From positions 310,001 through 374,000 of the forward strand of contig UQQF01000001.1 in the NCBI GenBank assembly GCA_900543085.1: a DNA stretch of 64,000 bases, in the 5' to 3' direction. The first letter of the stretch is position 1. Each line of letters opens with the position of its first letter. Source of the DNA: an uncultured Eubacteriales bacterium. Its GTDB lineage: Bacteria > Bacillota > Clostridia > Oscillospirales > Oscillospiraceae. Of the stretch, positions 42,189 through 51,205 are shown piece after piece. The translations under genes were made by a program, and so were the position numbers. Below the pieces are notes generated by a model. That model saw only the letters and a program-made list of their open reading frames with translations, made no database searches and had not been told where the DNA came from.

Positions 42189-44228
42189 TTACTTCTTCCC
42201 GCCCCGGGAGCTCAAATAATACGTCGGCCTTTCACCATCGTCGTGCAGTATGAGGTCGCCGGGGTAGTATTTGTCCATGCGCTGCGAATAAATCTCGTCG
42301 AGGTGAGCTCGCCCCTTGCCCAGCAGCTCGGCAGCAAGAGGACGGGTGAGGCTTATACGCTTGGCGGCGAGGAACTTGTTATCCCGCCACAGGCCGAACT
42401 TGCAGTCAAGACCCTCGCAGAAGTAGCCGCTTTTCGCCTCACTGACCACGCCGCCGCAGCGCGGGCATTTGCCTACAACCTCACGCCCGGTCGGGAACAG
42501 GATGCTCGCCTCGGCAACGGGAGCGTAGTCCGCAACGAGGCCGCTGACCATGTGCTCGATGTCCGCGAGGAACGTTTCAGCATCCAGCTCGCCACGCTCT
42601 ATCTGCTTCAAACAGCTCTCCCACTCGGCAGTGAGCAGCGGAGAACGCAGGGCGTCAGGCAGCACGGTCACGAGTGACGCTCCGGTATCTGTAGGTACGA
42701 GCTTGCCTTTGACTCGCTCGGCGAAGCCGCCGTTGACGAGCTTCTCAATGGTCGCCGCGCGCGTGGCGGGGGTGCCGAGCCCGCGGAGTTCGGCGGCCTC
42801 CGGTACATCCTTTGCGCCGGCGCGCTCCATAGCGGCGAGCAGCGTGTCCTCAGTGTACACGGCGAGCGGGGATGTTTTACCCTCTTTGACCGTTGCTGCA
42901 TCTATGTTTAGGGAAGCGCCCTCGGCAAGCTCGGGCAGTGCTGTCCACTCAGGTGCACCCTTGTACGCGTGCCAGCCGAGGTCGATGACGGCCTTACCAC
43001 GAGCTTTGAACGTGTGACAGGCGCACTCGGCTTCGACTGTGGTTTCGGCATAGGTAAACGGTCCGGATACGGCGCAAAGGAGCTGGCGGCAGACAAGCCG
43101 CAGCACGGCTGCTTCGCCCTCTGGCAGTGCGGCGAGATTGGTGCTTGTAGCGCTCGGCGTGGGTACAACCGCGTGGTGGTCGGTGACGCGCGAGCTGTCG
43201 CAGACTTGCTCTGCGTTCACGTTTGTTGGCGCGTCAGTACCCAGCAGCTTCGCAGCAATGCTCACCAGCTCCGGCACTGTTGCCGCCATGCCATCGGTGA
43301 GATAGCGGCTGTCCGTGCGCGGATAGGTCACAAGGCGCTTCTCATATAGCGACTGGAGGTAGTCCAAAGTCTGCTGTGCCGTAAAATCCAACTCACGGTT
43401 GACCTCTCGCTGGAGGGTGGTCAGGTCGTAGAGCGCAGGCGGGTTTTCACGCTTCTCTCGGCGCTCGACCCTTGTTATGCGCACCTCGCCGTTGCAAGCG
43501 CTGGCCAGCGCGTCAGCTTCATCGCGCGCGTTAATTCGCTCCGAAGAAAGCGAAACACCGCCGCAGTTAACAGCGACGGTGTAGAAAGTCTCGGGCTTGA
43601 ATTCCTCAATCTCGCGCTCACGCTCAACGAGCAGCGCGAGCGTCGGTGACACCACGCGCCCCACGTTGAGCATCCGGTGGTACACCAACGACATAAGCCG
43701 CGTGGCATTCATGCCGACGAGCCAATCTGCCTTCGCACGGCAAAGCGCGGCGGCGTAGAGGTTGTCGTATTCCGCGCCCGGACGCATATTTGCATAAGCT
43801 TTGCGTATCTCGTCGGGCTCCATAGAGCTGAGCCACAGGCGCTTGACGGACTTAGTGCAGCCCGCTTTCTCGTAGACCAGCCGGAATATGAGCTCGCCCT
43901 CGCGCCCAGCATCGCATGCATTGATCACTTCGCCAACATCAGAGCGCTGCATCAGGCCGCGCAGAATCTCAAACTGCGCCCGCTTGTCCCGCATGACGGT
44001 TGTTTTCCACTGTTCCGGCAGGATAGGCAGATCCTCGCGCCGCCACTTGCCGAGCTTTTCGTCGTAAGTCGCAGGCGTTGCCAGCTCAATAAGGTGGCCA
44101 TAGCACCATGAAACAATGAGGTCGCTGCCATGTATGCAGCCGTCGCCGCGGACATTAGCGCCCAGCGCGGCGGCAATCGCGCGGGCTACGGAGGGCTTCT
44201 CGGTTATGATTAGGGTTTGTGTGTTCAA
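42189..44228 (-). CDS. topB: type IA DNA topoisomerase III, element-encoded
   Basis: 679 residues: TOPRIM domain at the N-terminus (LIITEKPSVARAIAAALG and the acidic CDAGREGELIFRLVYE), and the catalytic tyrosine in LVTYPRTDSRYL near 315. A C-terminal zinc-ribbon-like segment (CPRCGGVVSEAKSGYFCEG) follows. It relaxes and decatenates DNA; copies of this length are standard cargo of clostridial conjugative elements. The ATG follows AAAAGGAGCAATG. It appears intact, unlike most of its neighbours. Confidence 0.92.
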   Translation of the reverse strand: MNTQTLIITEKPSVARAIAAALGANVRGDGCIHGSDLIVSWCYGHLIELATPATYDEKLGKWRREDLPILPEQWKTTVMRDKRAQFEILRGLMQRSDVGEVINACDAGREGELIFRLVYEKAGCTKSVKRLWLSSMEPDEIRKAYANMRPGAEYDNLYAAALCRAKADWLVGMNATRLMSLVYHRMLNVGRVVSPTLALLVEREREIEEFKPETFYTVAVNCGGVSLSSERINARDEADALASACNGEVRITRVERREKRENPPALYDLTTLQREVNRELDFTAQQTLDYLQSLYEKRLVTYPRTDSRYLTDGMAATVPELVSIAAKLLGTDAPTNVNAEQVCDSSRVTDHHAVVPTPSATSTNLAALPEGEAAVLRLVCRQLLCAVSGPFTYAETTVEAECACHTFKARGKAVIDLGWHAYKGAPEWTALPELAEGASLNIDAATVKEGKTSPLAVYTEDTLLAAMERAGAKDVPEAAELRGLGTPATRAATIEKLVNGGFAERVKGKLVPTDTGASLVTVLPDALRSPLLTAEWESCLKQIERGELDAETFLADIEHMVSGLVADYAPVAEASILFPTGREVVGKCPRCGGVVSEAKSGYFCEGLDCKFGLWRDNKFLAAKRISLTRPLAAELLGKGRAHLDEIYSQRMDKYYPGDLILHDDGERPTYYLSSRGGKK

Positions 44229-44299
44229 TAGTCATTGCTCCTTTTCGTGACAAAATGAAAGAGGCCAGCGAAAGCTGGCCTCTCGGTTTAGGTTAAGCA

Positions 44300-44611
44300 T
44301 TAGAAGTTGCTACGTGAATAGCGAATCGTCAGTATGATTACTTTCCGGCTCGCTTCCTCAACTCTAAATATAATGGTATAGTTCTTTACAAGCAGCTGGC
44401 GGTAACCCTTGCCCGCGTAAATGCCGATCTGCCTCTCTGGACAGCGCTGCGGCATACTGCTCAGCGAGAGCATTCCCGCCTCAAGTTCGTCTATCAGGGA
44501 AGCCGCTGTTCCCGGCTCCTGCAAATTCTTCGCAACATATCTGAAAATATTTTCGAGGTTGCGCCGGGCTTCGTCCGTCATCCCTACATGATAGGTTGCG
44601 TTCTCATCCAA
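44300..44611 (-). CDS. RelE/ParE-family toxin
   Basis: 103 residues: a helical start (TDEARRNLENIFRYVAKNLQEP), a central YAGKGYRQLLVKNYTIIFRVEE segment and a C-terminal strand (VIILTIRYSRSNF), as expected for the RelE/ParE fold. Such toxins cleave mRNA at the ribosome or poison gyrase; which one cannot be told here. The start overlaps the antitoxin stop by eight bases, the normal coupled arrangement. Confidence 0.85.
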   Translation of the reverse strand: MDENATYHVGMTDEARRNLENIFRYVAKNLQEPGTAASLIDELEAGMLSLSSMPQRCPERQIGIYAGKGYRQLLVKNYTIIFRVEEASRKVIILTIRYSRSNF

Positions 44612-44867
44612 GGTATTTACCTCTCAACTCGTCGAACGTCTCTTTGACGTCGTGGAGCTTACCAGTTCGTCTGTACTCCGCTTCGGACGCGGCGATGGCA
44701 GCGTCGGTCTTAGCGGTTTCAAACATTTCCTCATAGGTTTCCATGCTCATAACGACCAAATCTCCATATCCGTTTTTGGTTATAAAGACAGGCTCTCGCT
44801 TGGCGTGGCAGAAGTCCGAAATCTCGTTAGTGTTGCGCAAATCCGTAATGGGACGTATAAGCGGCAT
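44604..44867 (-). CDS. Phd/YefM-family antitoxin
   Basis: 87 residues: ITDLRNTNEISDFCHAKREPVFITKNGYGDLVVMSMETYEEM in parts, the Phd/YefM DNA-binding domain, followed by a charged toxin-binding tail. It should neutralise the RelE-like protein and repress the pair's promoter. The ATG has AAAGGAGGCGACGC upstream. The pair lies at the outer side of the element remnant, where toxin-antitoxin genes often stabilise integrated DNA. Confidence 0.88.
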   Translation of the reverse strand: MPLIRPITDLRNTNEISDFCHAKREPVFITKNGYGDLVVMSMETYEEMFETAKTDAAIAASEAEYRRTGKLHDVKETFDELRGKYLG

Positions 44868-45043
44868 ATGCGTCGCCTCCTTTGTGCATTATTATAGCAT
44901 AATAACAGCAGAATAACAACATATAATATTTACTCAGGTAAAATGCAAAGTTTAACTCCAGAGCAGATGGGAAAGTGGCATTTAGTTTTGCACGAAGTTC
45001 CGGTAGAATAGGGGCGTTGTCCGTCGTGGAGGAAGGAGAACCC

Positions 45044-45947
45044 ATGGCAAATACGCATTCCCATTTAACGCTCTCAGACCGAATCTACATCGCGCAAGCA
45101 TTAGAGCGCCGTATGAAGTTCAAGGACATCGCCCTATTCATTGAAAAAGATCCGACCACAGTTTCAAAGGAAATACGTCGGCACAGGGTCGCCAAGGAAT
45201 CGGGACGGAAGACGGCGTTGCGCGAAAACCGAAGCACTTGTACAAAGCAGCATATGTGTCACCAGCGTTACCGCAACAGGATGTGCGGGAAATGTACACC
45301 GCACTACTGCCATTCTTACTGCGAAGATTATTCTGCTCCGGTATGCAGAAGGCTTACTTCTCCACCATATGTTTGCAATGGCTGTGGAATTCGGAGCTGC
45401 AGACAGGACACAAAGTATTATTACCGCGCACAGATCGCCGAGAAAGGCTACCACGAATTGCTGTCAGAATCCCGCAGGGGGATTAACAAAACAGCCCTTG
45501 AATTGGACGATCTGGATCGTCTCATATCCCCGCTTCTGAAGCAGGGGCAGCCGCTAAGCCACATCTATGCAACACATGAAGATGAGATAGGCTGCTCGAG
45601 ACGCTCCATCTACCAATACCTTGAGCAAGGCGCTTTTTCATCAGGGTCACTCGACTTGCCGCGAAAAGTTCGCTATAAGTCAAGGAAAGTGCGAAAACAC
45701 ATCGAAAAGCCGATCCCAAGCTATCGTGTTGAGCGTACCTACAAAGACTTTGAGCGATACATGGAAAAACATCATGAAGCAAATTGTTGAAATGGACACT
45801 GTAGAGGGTTCAAAAGGCAGCTCCGTGCTTTTAACGATGCAATTTCGCAGCTGCAATTTCATGCTAATCTTTTTACTGGCTAGAAATACGCGGGCTGATG
45901 TCTGTGAAATTTTCGAGGCCATCAAAACGGTGCTTGGTATTCTGTAA
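45044..45947 (+). pseudogene. IS30-family transposase, frameshifted and truncated
   Basis: The first frame (45044-45790) has the IS30 start (LTLSDRIYIAQALERRMKFKDIA, helix-turn-helix TTVSKEIRRHR) and Cys/His-rich region (CHQRYRNRMCGKCTPHYCHSYC). It stops just before the catalytic core. A one-base shift near 45785 restores VEMDTVEGSKGSSVLLTMQF, the segment with the first catalytic Asp, which runs to a stop at 45945-45947. The rest of the catalytic domain, with the second Asp and Glu, is missing. The ATG follows GGAGGAAGGAGAA. Confidence 0.88.
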
Positions 45948-46099
45948 CCCTGCCCCAAATGATACTCTGATACTCTGGCTATATGTACCAACCAGAATAC
46001 CAGATGCACCACGTCGGCGCAAAGTCCGCTCAACTTCGTTTCCGGCAACAGCCAGAGGCTATTGCCGAAAACTGCGTTCGCTTCCTTGCGCCTCCTTCC

Positions 46100-46127
46100 A
46101 AATCCGAAGCCCACTGGCTTCGGATTT
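46100..46127 (+). terminator. intrinsic terminator downstream of the IS30 remnant
   Basis: A perfect 12-bp stem (AAATCCGAAGCC / GGCTTCGGATTT, 4-base loop) followed by GTTTTTATTAT. The 45948-46258 stretch otherwise holds no gene I can support. Confidence 0.8.
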
Positions 46128-46198
46128 GTTTTTATTATCTAGCGGACTTCGTATCGTTCGCGACGGCGTTGAACACTTGGGGATAATTGGTATTAACA

Positions 46199-46238
46199 AA
46201 CAAGCAATGGCACTGCGGGTGTGGTGCCATTGCTTGTT
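46199..46238 (-). terminator. terminator of the FadR-type regulator gene
   Basis: A 14-bp stem (AACAAGCAATGGCA / TGCCATTGCTTGTT, 12-base loop) followed on the minus strand by TTTGTTAAT, 21 bases after the regulator stop. Confidence 0.75.
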
Positions 46239-46258
46239 CTTACTTGCGGGACAGTGGG

Positions 46259-46978
46259 TTACACAAGAGTCCTATACGGTCTGTCAAGGGCGTCGCGGTA
46301 GTCCTTGTTGAGGAAAATATGTGAGCGTACGGCTGCTATCGCCCTGTCCAGATTTCTCTCGCGCAGGGCATTTATTATCTCCTCGTGGTCGCTTTGAGTG
46401 AGATAAGCCTCCCCGCGCTGCTCAGTGGTCTCCAGCACCCTCTCACGCCAGACATCTATCAGCCGCAATATAGTAGTATACAGATAGCGTATCAGCGTAT
46501 TGCGGCTCAGCTGAACCATGCCCATGTGGAACTCAGAGTCGCTTTTGGCCTGCTCTTGATATCCTCCACTATAATCATAGCGCATAAGCCGCTCGAGCGC
46601 TTTGATCTCCTCGTCCGTCGCCGAGTTCACTATGTCCTTGCAGGCTTCGGTTTCAAGCAGAGCGCGAAGCTGCATGAGATTATCCAACGTGCCGTCACTG
46701 AGGGCAAAGAGCGTGCACATAGGCCGGTTTATCGTGGAGTCCGGGTCGTCGGTAATATAATTTCCGCTGCCCTGTATGCTCTTTACAACCCCCATGGCCT
46801 CCAACGCCTTCATGGCTTCACGCACCGACGCGCGGCTGACCGCCATGTCCTCCGCCATGCGTCGCTCCGTGGGTAACTTGTCCCCTTTTCGCAGGCGACC
46901 GTGTATTATTTCGTTCTCTACGTGGTCAATGATCTTCTCGCTGCTGGCGCGACCCTCGTCCTTTGCCAATATGCTCAC
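46259..46978 (-). CDS. GntR-family regulator, FadR/FCD subfamily
   Basis: 239 residues. The N-terminal winged helix-turn-helix (LRKGDKLPTERRMAEDMAVSRASVREAMKALEAMGVV in parts) precedes an all-helical FCD ligand domain (about 95-230, with conserved acidic and His positions in SEFHMGMVQ and SHIFLNKD). FCD regulators bind carboxylates or CoA esters and repress transport and catabolism of organic acids. It is divergent from the MFS/oxidoreductase operon across 341 bases containing two copies of a FadR-type palindrome, so it very probably represses that operon and itself. Confidence 0.93.
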   Translation of the reverse strand: MSILAKDEGRASSEKIIDHVENEIIHGRLRKGDKLPTERRMAEDMAVSRASVREAMKALEAMGVVKSIQGSGNYITDDPDSTINRPMCTLFALSDGTLDNLMQLRALLETEACKDIVNSATDEEIKALERLMRYDYSGGYQEQAKSDSEFHMGMVQLSRNTLIRYLYTTILRLIDVWRERVLETTEQRGEAYLTQSDHEEIINALRERNLDRAIAAVRSHIFLNKDYRDALDRPYRTLV

Positions 46979-47074
46979 CTCGCCAAATTGTCATTATGCA
47001 TAAATTATAACCTTGAATTTCTACATTCAGAGAGTTTACACACAAAAGATATTTTGCTATCATATGAACATATT

Positions 47075-47093
47075 AAATTGGCCTGACCAATTT
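47075..47093. promoter_or_regulatory. FadR/GntR-type operator, copy 1
   Basis: AAATTGG-CCTGA-CCAATTT is a perfect 7-bp inverted repeat around 5 bases, of the TTGGnnnnnCCAA kind bound by FCD regulators. Confidence 0.75.
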
Positions 47094-47154
47094 GCTGTTT
47101 AATTAACAATCTGTATTTGGAGCAGCTTGGTTGGCCGCTGTTTTTTGAGGAAAT

Positions 47155-47169
47155 ATTGGCCTGACCAAT
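47155..47169. promoter_or_regulatory. FadR/GntR-type operator, copy 2
   Basis: ATTGG-CCTGA-CCAAT shares the 13-base core TTGGCCTGACCAA with copy 1, including the asymmetric centre. The centres are 78 bases apart. The rest of 46979-47319 holds no gene. Confidence 0.75.
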
Positions 47170-47319
47170 TGTCTCTCAACTTCTGTTGTCAGAATAACAC
47201 GCAGAATGTTGTTTTTCAAGTACTATGAGAAAGTTGGAGGGCAAAGGAGGAATGAGAACAAAACGTAATAATTGATCCGAGAATTTGAGAGAGACATAAT
47301 CGAAATGAGGAGGAAAAAT

Positions 47320-48585
47320 ATGAAAAGCAAAAACTTCAGGCGTTTCATGCTTCTGTTTGCCCTGGGCATAGCCTACGGCTTCATGTACGTTATGCCGTAC
47401 ATGAGCTCCAGCTTCTATGACCAAATGATAGAGGCGATGGGTGTCACGAACGAGCAGCTCGGTATGCTGAGAACATACTACGCCATCGCCTGTACAATCA
47501 GCTATCTTCCCGGCGGCTGGATAGGCGACAAGTTCAACCCCAAACCCGTCCTGCTGGCGTCCATTTTCGGCCAGGTTGCGCTCAGCTTTCTGTTCATGTT
47601 CACCTATACGAATTACACCATGGCCGTCATCATCTGGCTCGGCATGGGTATAACCGGCGGCTTTGCCTTCTGGCCTGCGGTAATGAAGGGCATCCGCATG
47701 ACCGGCACCGACGAGGAGCAGGGACGGATTTACGGTATTTTTGAGGCTCTCAACGGCGTAGCTTCTCTGCTGCAAAGCCTTGCCATGCTTGGCATCATGG
47801 CCATAGTCAGCAGCACCGCCCTGAGCGTCGGATTCAAGAGCGCAATCGCCTGCATGGGCGGCATGAGCCTGATTTCCGGCATCCTCGTCCTCATATTCAT
47901 GCCCAAGGAGGCCACATACGCGGCTACCGGCGGAGATGAAAAGCAGAAGTTCACCATGAAGGACTACCTGTCCGCGTTCAAGCTCCCCGGCACCTGGATA
48001 ATGTCCATACTCGTATGGTGCTATGTCACCATCTCCGCAGTTTCCAGCTATCTCACTCCCTACAGCACCGGCGTGCTTGGCATGACCGCCGGAGCGGCCG
48101 GCGTCATAGGCGCCATACGCACTTACGGCTGCCGCCTTATCGGCGGGCCTCTGGGCGGCTGGATAGCAGACAAAGCCTTCCACAGCGTATCAAAAGAGCA
48201 GATGCTCGGCCAGTTTGCCTGCCTTGTCACCCTCGGCCTGTTCCTCATTATCCCGTCCGGAACAAGTTCCGCAATTCTCGTACTGCTGATGATTCTCGTC
48301 GGCATTTCCATGTTCCTTTGCAAGGGCACCTATTTCTCCGTGCAGGCCGAGCTTGGCATAAGCACTAAAATATCCGCCACAGCCGTTGCGATCGCCACCT
48401 TCATAGGCTATCTGCCAGACATGTTCACCGGACAGCTTTTCGGCGGCTGGATAGACGCCTACGGCAACGACGCCTATCCTATGATAATCGGCTTCGGCGT
48501 AGGTACTGCGGCGCTCGGCGTTGTCGCGGCCATAATCGCCCTCGTCATTTCGCGCAGAGTAGCAAAACGCGCCCAAAAGGCGTGA
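47320..48585 (+). CDS. MFS transporter, probable organic acid permease
   Basis: 421 residues with about 12 membrane helices and the loop 2-3 motif GGWIGDKFNPKPV. It resembles oxalate/formate- or sugar acid-type MFS carriers in outline, but the substrate is not readable. The ATG at 47320 is chosen because GAGGAGG lies seven bases upstream; an in-frame ATG at 47272 has no site. First gene of the operon controlled by the divergent FadR-type regulator. Confidence 0.9.
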   Translation: MKSKNFRRFMLLFALGIAYGFMYVMPYMSSSFYDQMIEAMGVTNEQLGMLRTYYAIACTISYLPGGWIGDKFNPKPVLLASIFGQVALSFLFMFTYTNYTMAVIIWLGMGITGGFAFWPAVMKGIRMTGTDEEQGRIYGIFEALNGVASLLQSLAMLGIMAIVSSTALSVGFKSAIACMGGMSLISGILVLIFMPKEATYAATGGDEKQKFTMKDYLSAFKLPGTWIMSILVWCYVTISAVSSYLTPYSTGVLGMTAGAAGVIGAIRTYGCRLIGGPLGGWIADKAFHSVSKEQMLGQFACLVTLGLFLIIPSGTSSAILVLLMILVGISMFLCKGTYFSVQAELGISTKISATAVAIATFIGYLPDMFTGQLFGGWIDAYGNDAYPMIIGFGVGTAALGVVAAIIALVISRRVAKRAQKA

Positions 48586-48604
48586 ACATATACAGGAGGT
48601 AACA

Positions 48605-48805
48605 ATGAGTAAGGTCAAGCTTAACATATCCCGCTGCAAGGGCTGCGGCTATTGCGTGGATGAGTGTCCGAAGAAGGCAATATCCTTCACGGGTCACATG
48701 AGCGAAAAGGGCTATGACACGATACAGGTAAACGACGAGCTTTGCATCGCCTGCGGTTCCTGCTATCGGGTGTGTCCGGACAGCGTATTTGAGATACTGG
48801 TTTAA
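48605..48805 (+). CDS. 2-oxoacid:ferredoxin oxidoreductase, delta (ferredoxin) subunit
   Basis: 66 residues with two C-x2-C-x2-C-x3-C [4Fe-4S] motifs (CKGCGYCVDECP and CIACGSCYRVCP). This is the usual small electron-carrying subunit of KorDABC/VorDABC-type enzymes. It starts after AGGAGGTAAC and lies 12 bases before the alpha-subunit gene. Confidence 0.93.
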   Translation: MSKVKLNISRCKGCGYCVDECPKKAISFTGHMSEKGYDTIQVNDELCIACGSCYRVCPDSVFEILV

Positions 48806-48817
48806 GGGAGTGAAATT

Positions 48818-49867
48818 ATGGCAAAAGAACTGATGAAAGGCAATGAGGCGCTGGCCGAGGCCGCAATTCGCGCCGGCTGCCGCTTCTACAGCGGATACCC
48901 CATCACGCCTCAGACGGAGATACTTGAGTACCTCTCCTGGCGCATGGACGAAGTTGGGGGCACCTTTGTACAGACCGAGAGCGAGCTGGCGGGCATCAAC
49001 ATGCTCCTCGGCGCCGCCGCTGCGGGCGCGAGGGCGTTGACCAGCTCCGCAGGCCCCGGGTTCTCGCTCAACCAGGAGGGCATCTCCTACCTGGTCGCGG
49101 CGGACTTGCCCGCGGTCATCATAGACGTCATGCGCATAGGCACCGGTCTGGGCGACATCGCCCAGGGACAGGGCGACTACTGGCAGCTCACCCGCGGCGG
49201 CGGACACGGCGACTACCACACGATAGTTCTCGCACCAGCCAGCGTCCAGGAGAACTGTGACATGATGGAGACCGCCTTTGAGCTTGCGGAGAAATATCGC
49301 CACCCCGTGCTTATCGCGTCCGACGCCGCGATCGGCCAGATGGCGGAGGGCGTGAACCTTCCGGAGCTGAAGGATCACGACATAAACACCTACGACTGGG
49401 CTGTGCGCGGCTGCAAGCACGGCGACGCCCCGCGCAAGATTCAGAACACCTATTACACCCGCCCTGACTATGTCGAGTACCTGCGCGACAAGTACGCAGC
49501 AATGGATTCCGAGCAGCGCTGGGAAAACTACAAGGCCGACGACGCCGACGTGGTGCTCGTGGCTTACGGCATAAGCTCCCGCGTCGCCAAGGAGGCGGTC
49601 AACGAGGCGAGAGCCCAGGGCTTCAAGCTGGGTCTCATACGTCCGATAACTCTCTGGCCCTTCCCTGACCGTGCTTTTGCCGAGTGCAAAAACGCCAAGG
49701 CGTTTATGACGGTAGAGATAAACATACTCGGCCAGATGGTCGACGACGTGCGTCTGGCCATACGCGATTCGCGCCCGGTGGATTTCTACGGCACCTTCTT
49801 CGGTCTGCCCGAGAGCGACGTGATAGTTGAAAAGGCCAGAGCCATGCTGGAAAAGGAGGGCAAATAA
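48818..49867 (+). CDS. 2-oxoacid:ferredoxin oxidoreductase, alpha subunit
   Basis: 349 residues: the pyrimidine-binding domain start GNEALAEAAIRAGCRFYSGYPITPQTEILEYLS in parts, a SSAGPGFSLNQEGISYL segment and a C-terminal transketolase-like domain (VVLVAYGISSRVAKEAV). It fits the KorA/VorB group that converts 2-oxoacids such as 2-oxoglutarate or branched 2-oxoacids to acyl-CoA, CO2 and reduced ferredoxin. Specificity is uncertain. Its stop abuts the beta-subunit start. Confidence 0.93.
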   Translation: MAKELMKGNEALAEAAIRAGCRFYSGYPITPQTEILEYLSWRMDEVGGTFVQTESELAGINMLLGAAAAGARALTSSAGPGFSLNQEGISYLVAADLPAVIIDVMRIGTGLGDIAQGQGDYWQLTRGGGHGDYHTIVLAPASVQENCDMMETAFELAEKYRHPVLIASDAAIGQMAEGVNLPELKDHDINTYDWAVRGCKHGDAPRKIQNTYYTRPDYVEYLRDKYAAMDSEQRWENYKADDADVVLVAYGISSRVAKEAVNEARAQGFKLGLIRPITLWPFPDRAFAECKNAKAFMTVEINILGQMVDDVRLAIRDSRPVDFYGTFFGLPESDVIVEKARAMLEKEGK

Positions 49868-50599
49868 ATGAAGCTGAAAGCACCTGAATGTGTGTTCTCC
49901 TCGGCGGGCTTCTGCCCCGGCTGCGGCCACGGCCTCGCCAGCCGTCTTGTAGGCGAAGTGGCCGAGGAACTCGGAATAGTTGAAAAGCTCGTCACCGTCG
50001 TGGACGTGGCCTGCTGCTCGTTCAATATAGACTACTGGAACTTTGACACCATAATGGCCGCCCACGGCCGCGATATTCCCACGGCTGCCGGCGTCAAGTA
50101 CGTGCGTCCCGACTGTCCCGTGCTTGCTTACATGGGCGACGGCGCGGCGTACTCCATAGGCATGGCCGAAACCATCCATTCCGCCCTGCGCAACGACAAC
50201 ATATGCGTGATAGTTATCAATAACAGCGTCTTTGGCATGACCGGCGGCCAGATGGCTCCGACCACCCTGCCCGGCGAAAAAACCGCTACCTCCCCCAAGG
50301 GCAAAGACCCCAGCCGCTATGGGACTATCTCCGGCGTCGAACTGCTCAAGGGCATGGACATTGCATATCTCGCGCGCGCCGAGCTGGTGGGAGTCGGCGG
50401 CATGACCAAGGCCAAGAGATATATAAAGAAGGCCATGGAGCATCAGCTCAACTGCGACGGTTTCTCCCTCGTGGAGCTGCTCAGCCCCTGCCCCACCAAC
50501 CTCAACCTGCCCCCTGTCAAGGCCAAGCAGTTCGTGCATGAGGAAATGACCAAGTACTTCCCGCTGGGAGAATTCATTGACAAGGGAGGAGACAAATAA
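49868..50599 (+). CDS. 2-oxoacid:ferredoxin oxidoreductase, beta (TPP-binding) subunit
   Basis: 243 residues. Early CPGCGHGLASRL with a cluster-associated cysteine pair, and the thiamine pyrophosphate motif MGDGAAYSIGMAETIHSA followed by NNSVFGMTGGQMAPTT. This is the catalytic partner of the alpha subunit. The ATG directly follows the alpha stop. Confidence 0.93.
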   Translation: MKLKAPECVFSSAGFCPGCGHGLASRLVGEVAEELGIVEKLVTVVDVACCSFNIDYWNFDTIMAAHGRDIPTAAGVKYVRPDCPVLAYMGDGAAYSIGMAETIHSALRNDNICVIVINNSVFGMTGGQMAPTTLPGEKTATSPKGKDPSRYGTISGVELLKGMDIAYLARAELVGVGGMTKAKRYIKKAMEHQLNCDGFSLVELLSPCPTNLNLPPVKAKQFVHEEMTKYFPLGEFIDKGGDK

Positions 50600-51126
50600 T
50601 GACGGAAATCATCTGCGCCGGTTTCGGCGGACAGGGCGTCCTGACCACCGGCCTTATCATAGCTCATTCGGCGATGATGCTCGGCCGCGAGGTCACCTGG
50701 TACCCCTCCTACGGCTCCGAGATGCGCGGCGGCACGGCCAACTGCACCATCAAGGTCAGCGACGGCGCCATTGCCAGCCCGTATTCCAAGGCGCCGGACA
50801 TAGTCTGCGCGCTCAACGCCCCGGCTGTTGACAAGTTCGAGAGCAGCATCAAGCCCGGAGGATGGCTTTTCATAAACGACTCGCTGGTTCCCAAGGATCG
50901 CGTTTGCCGTGAGGACATCAATGTTGTCCGCGTACCGATGAGCGAAATCGCCGTCGAGTGCGGAAATCCCAAGGGTGCCAACCTTGTCCTGCTCGGAGCC
51001 GTGGCCGCGCACACCGGACTTTTCAAGCTGGACGAGCTTGAGGAGCAGGTTACCGAGTATTTCGCCCGCAAAGGCAAGATAAACCCCAAGAATTCTGATT
51101 GCCTGTACGCCGGAGCCAAGCTCTGA
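50599..51126 (+). CDS. 2-oxoacid:ferredoxin oxidoreductase, gamma subunit
   Basis: 175 residues with the family start ICAGFGGQGVLTTGLIIAHSAM and the SYGSEMRGGTANC segment. This subunit binds CoA-side elements in the four-subunit enzymes. The start overlaps the beta stop by one base (TAATG), so translation is coupled. It completes a delta-alpha-beta-gamma order. Confidence 0.93.
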   Translation: MTEIICAGFGGQGVLTTGLIIAHSAMMLGREVTWYPSYGSEMRGGTANCTIKVSDGAIASPYSKAPDIVCALNAPAVDKFESSIKPGGWLFINDSLVPKDRVCREDINVVRVPMSEIAVECGNPKGANLVLLGAVAAHTGLFKLDELEEQVTEYFARKGKINPKNSDCLYAGAKL

Positions 51127-51135
51127 TTACCGGGT

Positions 51136-51163
51136 CGGGTCGCGCCCGCACGGGCGCGACCCG
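51136..51163 (+). promoter_or_regulatory. intercistronic GC hairpin after the oxidoreductase genes
   Basis: A 13-bp stem CGGGTCGCGCCCG / CGGGCGCGACCCG with a very short loop, and no T-run after it. It sits in the 79-base gap before the symporter gene and may attenuate or process the transcript. Confidence 0.55.
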
Positions 51164-51205
51164 GATTGGAGAGAGAAACTCGGACAGATTGGATCGGGGG
51201 AAGAC

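Larger units (their letters stand above)
39245..45947. mobile_element. remnant of a second integrative/conjugative element with an IS30 insertion
   Basis: It contains a relaxase fragment, a truncated giant element protein with tnpV, a DUF4160/DUF2442 pair, topoisomerase III, a Phd/RelE pair and a broken IS30-type transposase. All except the IS30 gene are on the minus strand, in an order seen in clostridial conjugative elements. Conjugation and integration genes are missing, so it is immobile on its own. The element ends could not be identified. Confidence 0.65.

Noticed and set aside
45680-46114. A 144-codon minus-strand frame over the IS30 end
   Set aside because: It is antisense to the transposase remnant and shows no domain.
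32000-47300. CRISPR arrays or phage structural gene clusters in the mobile region
   Set aside because: No regularly spaced repeats, Cas genes or capsid, tail or terminase genes are seen; only conjugative-element and IS remnants.
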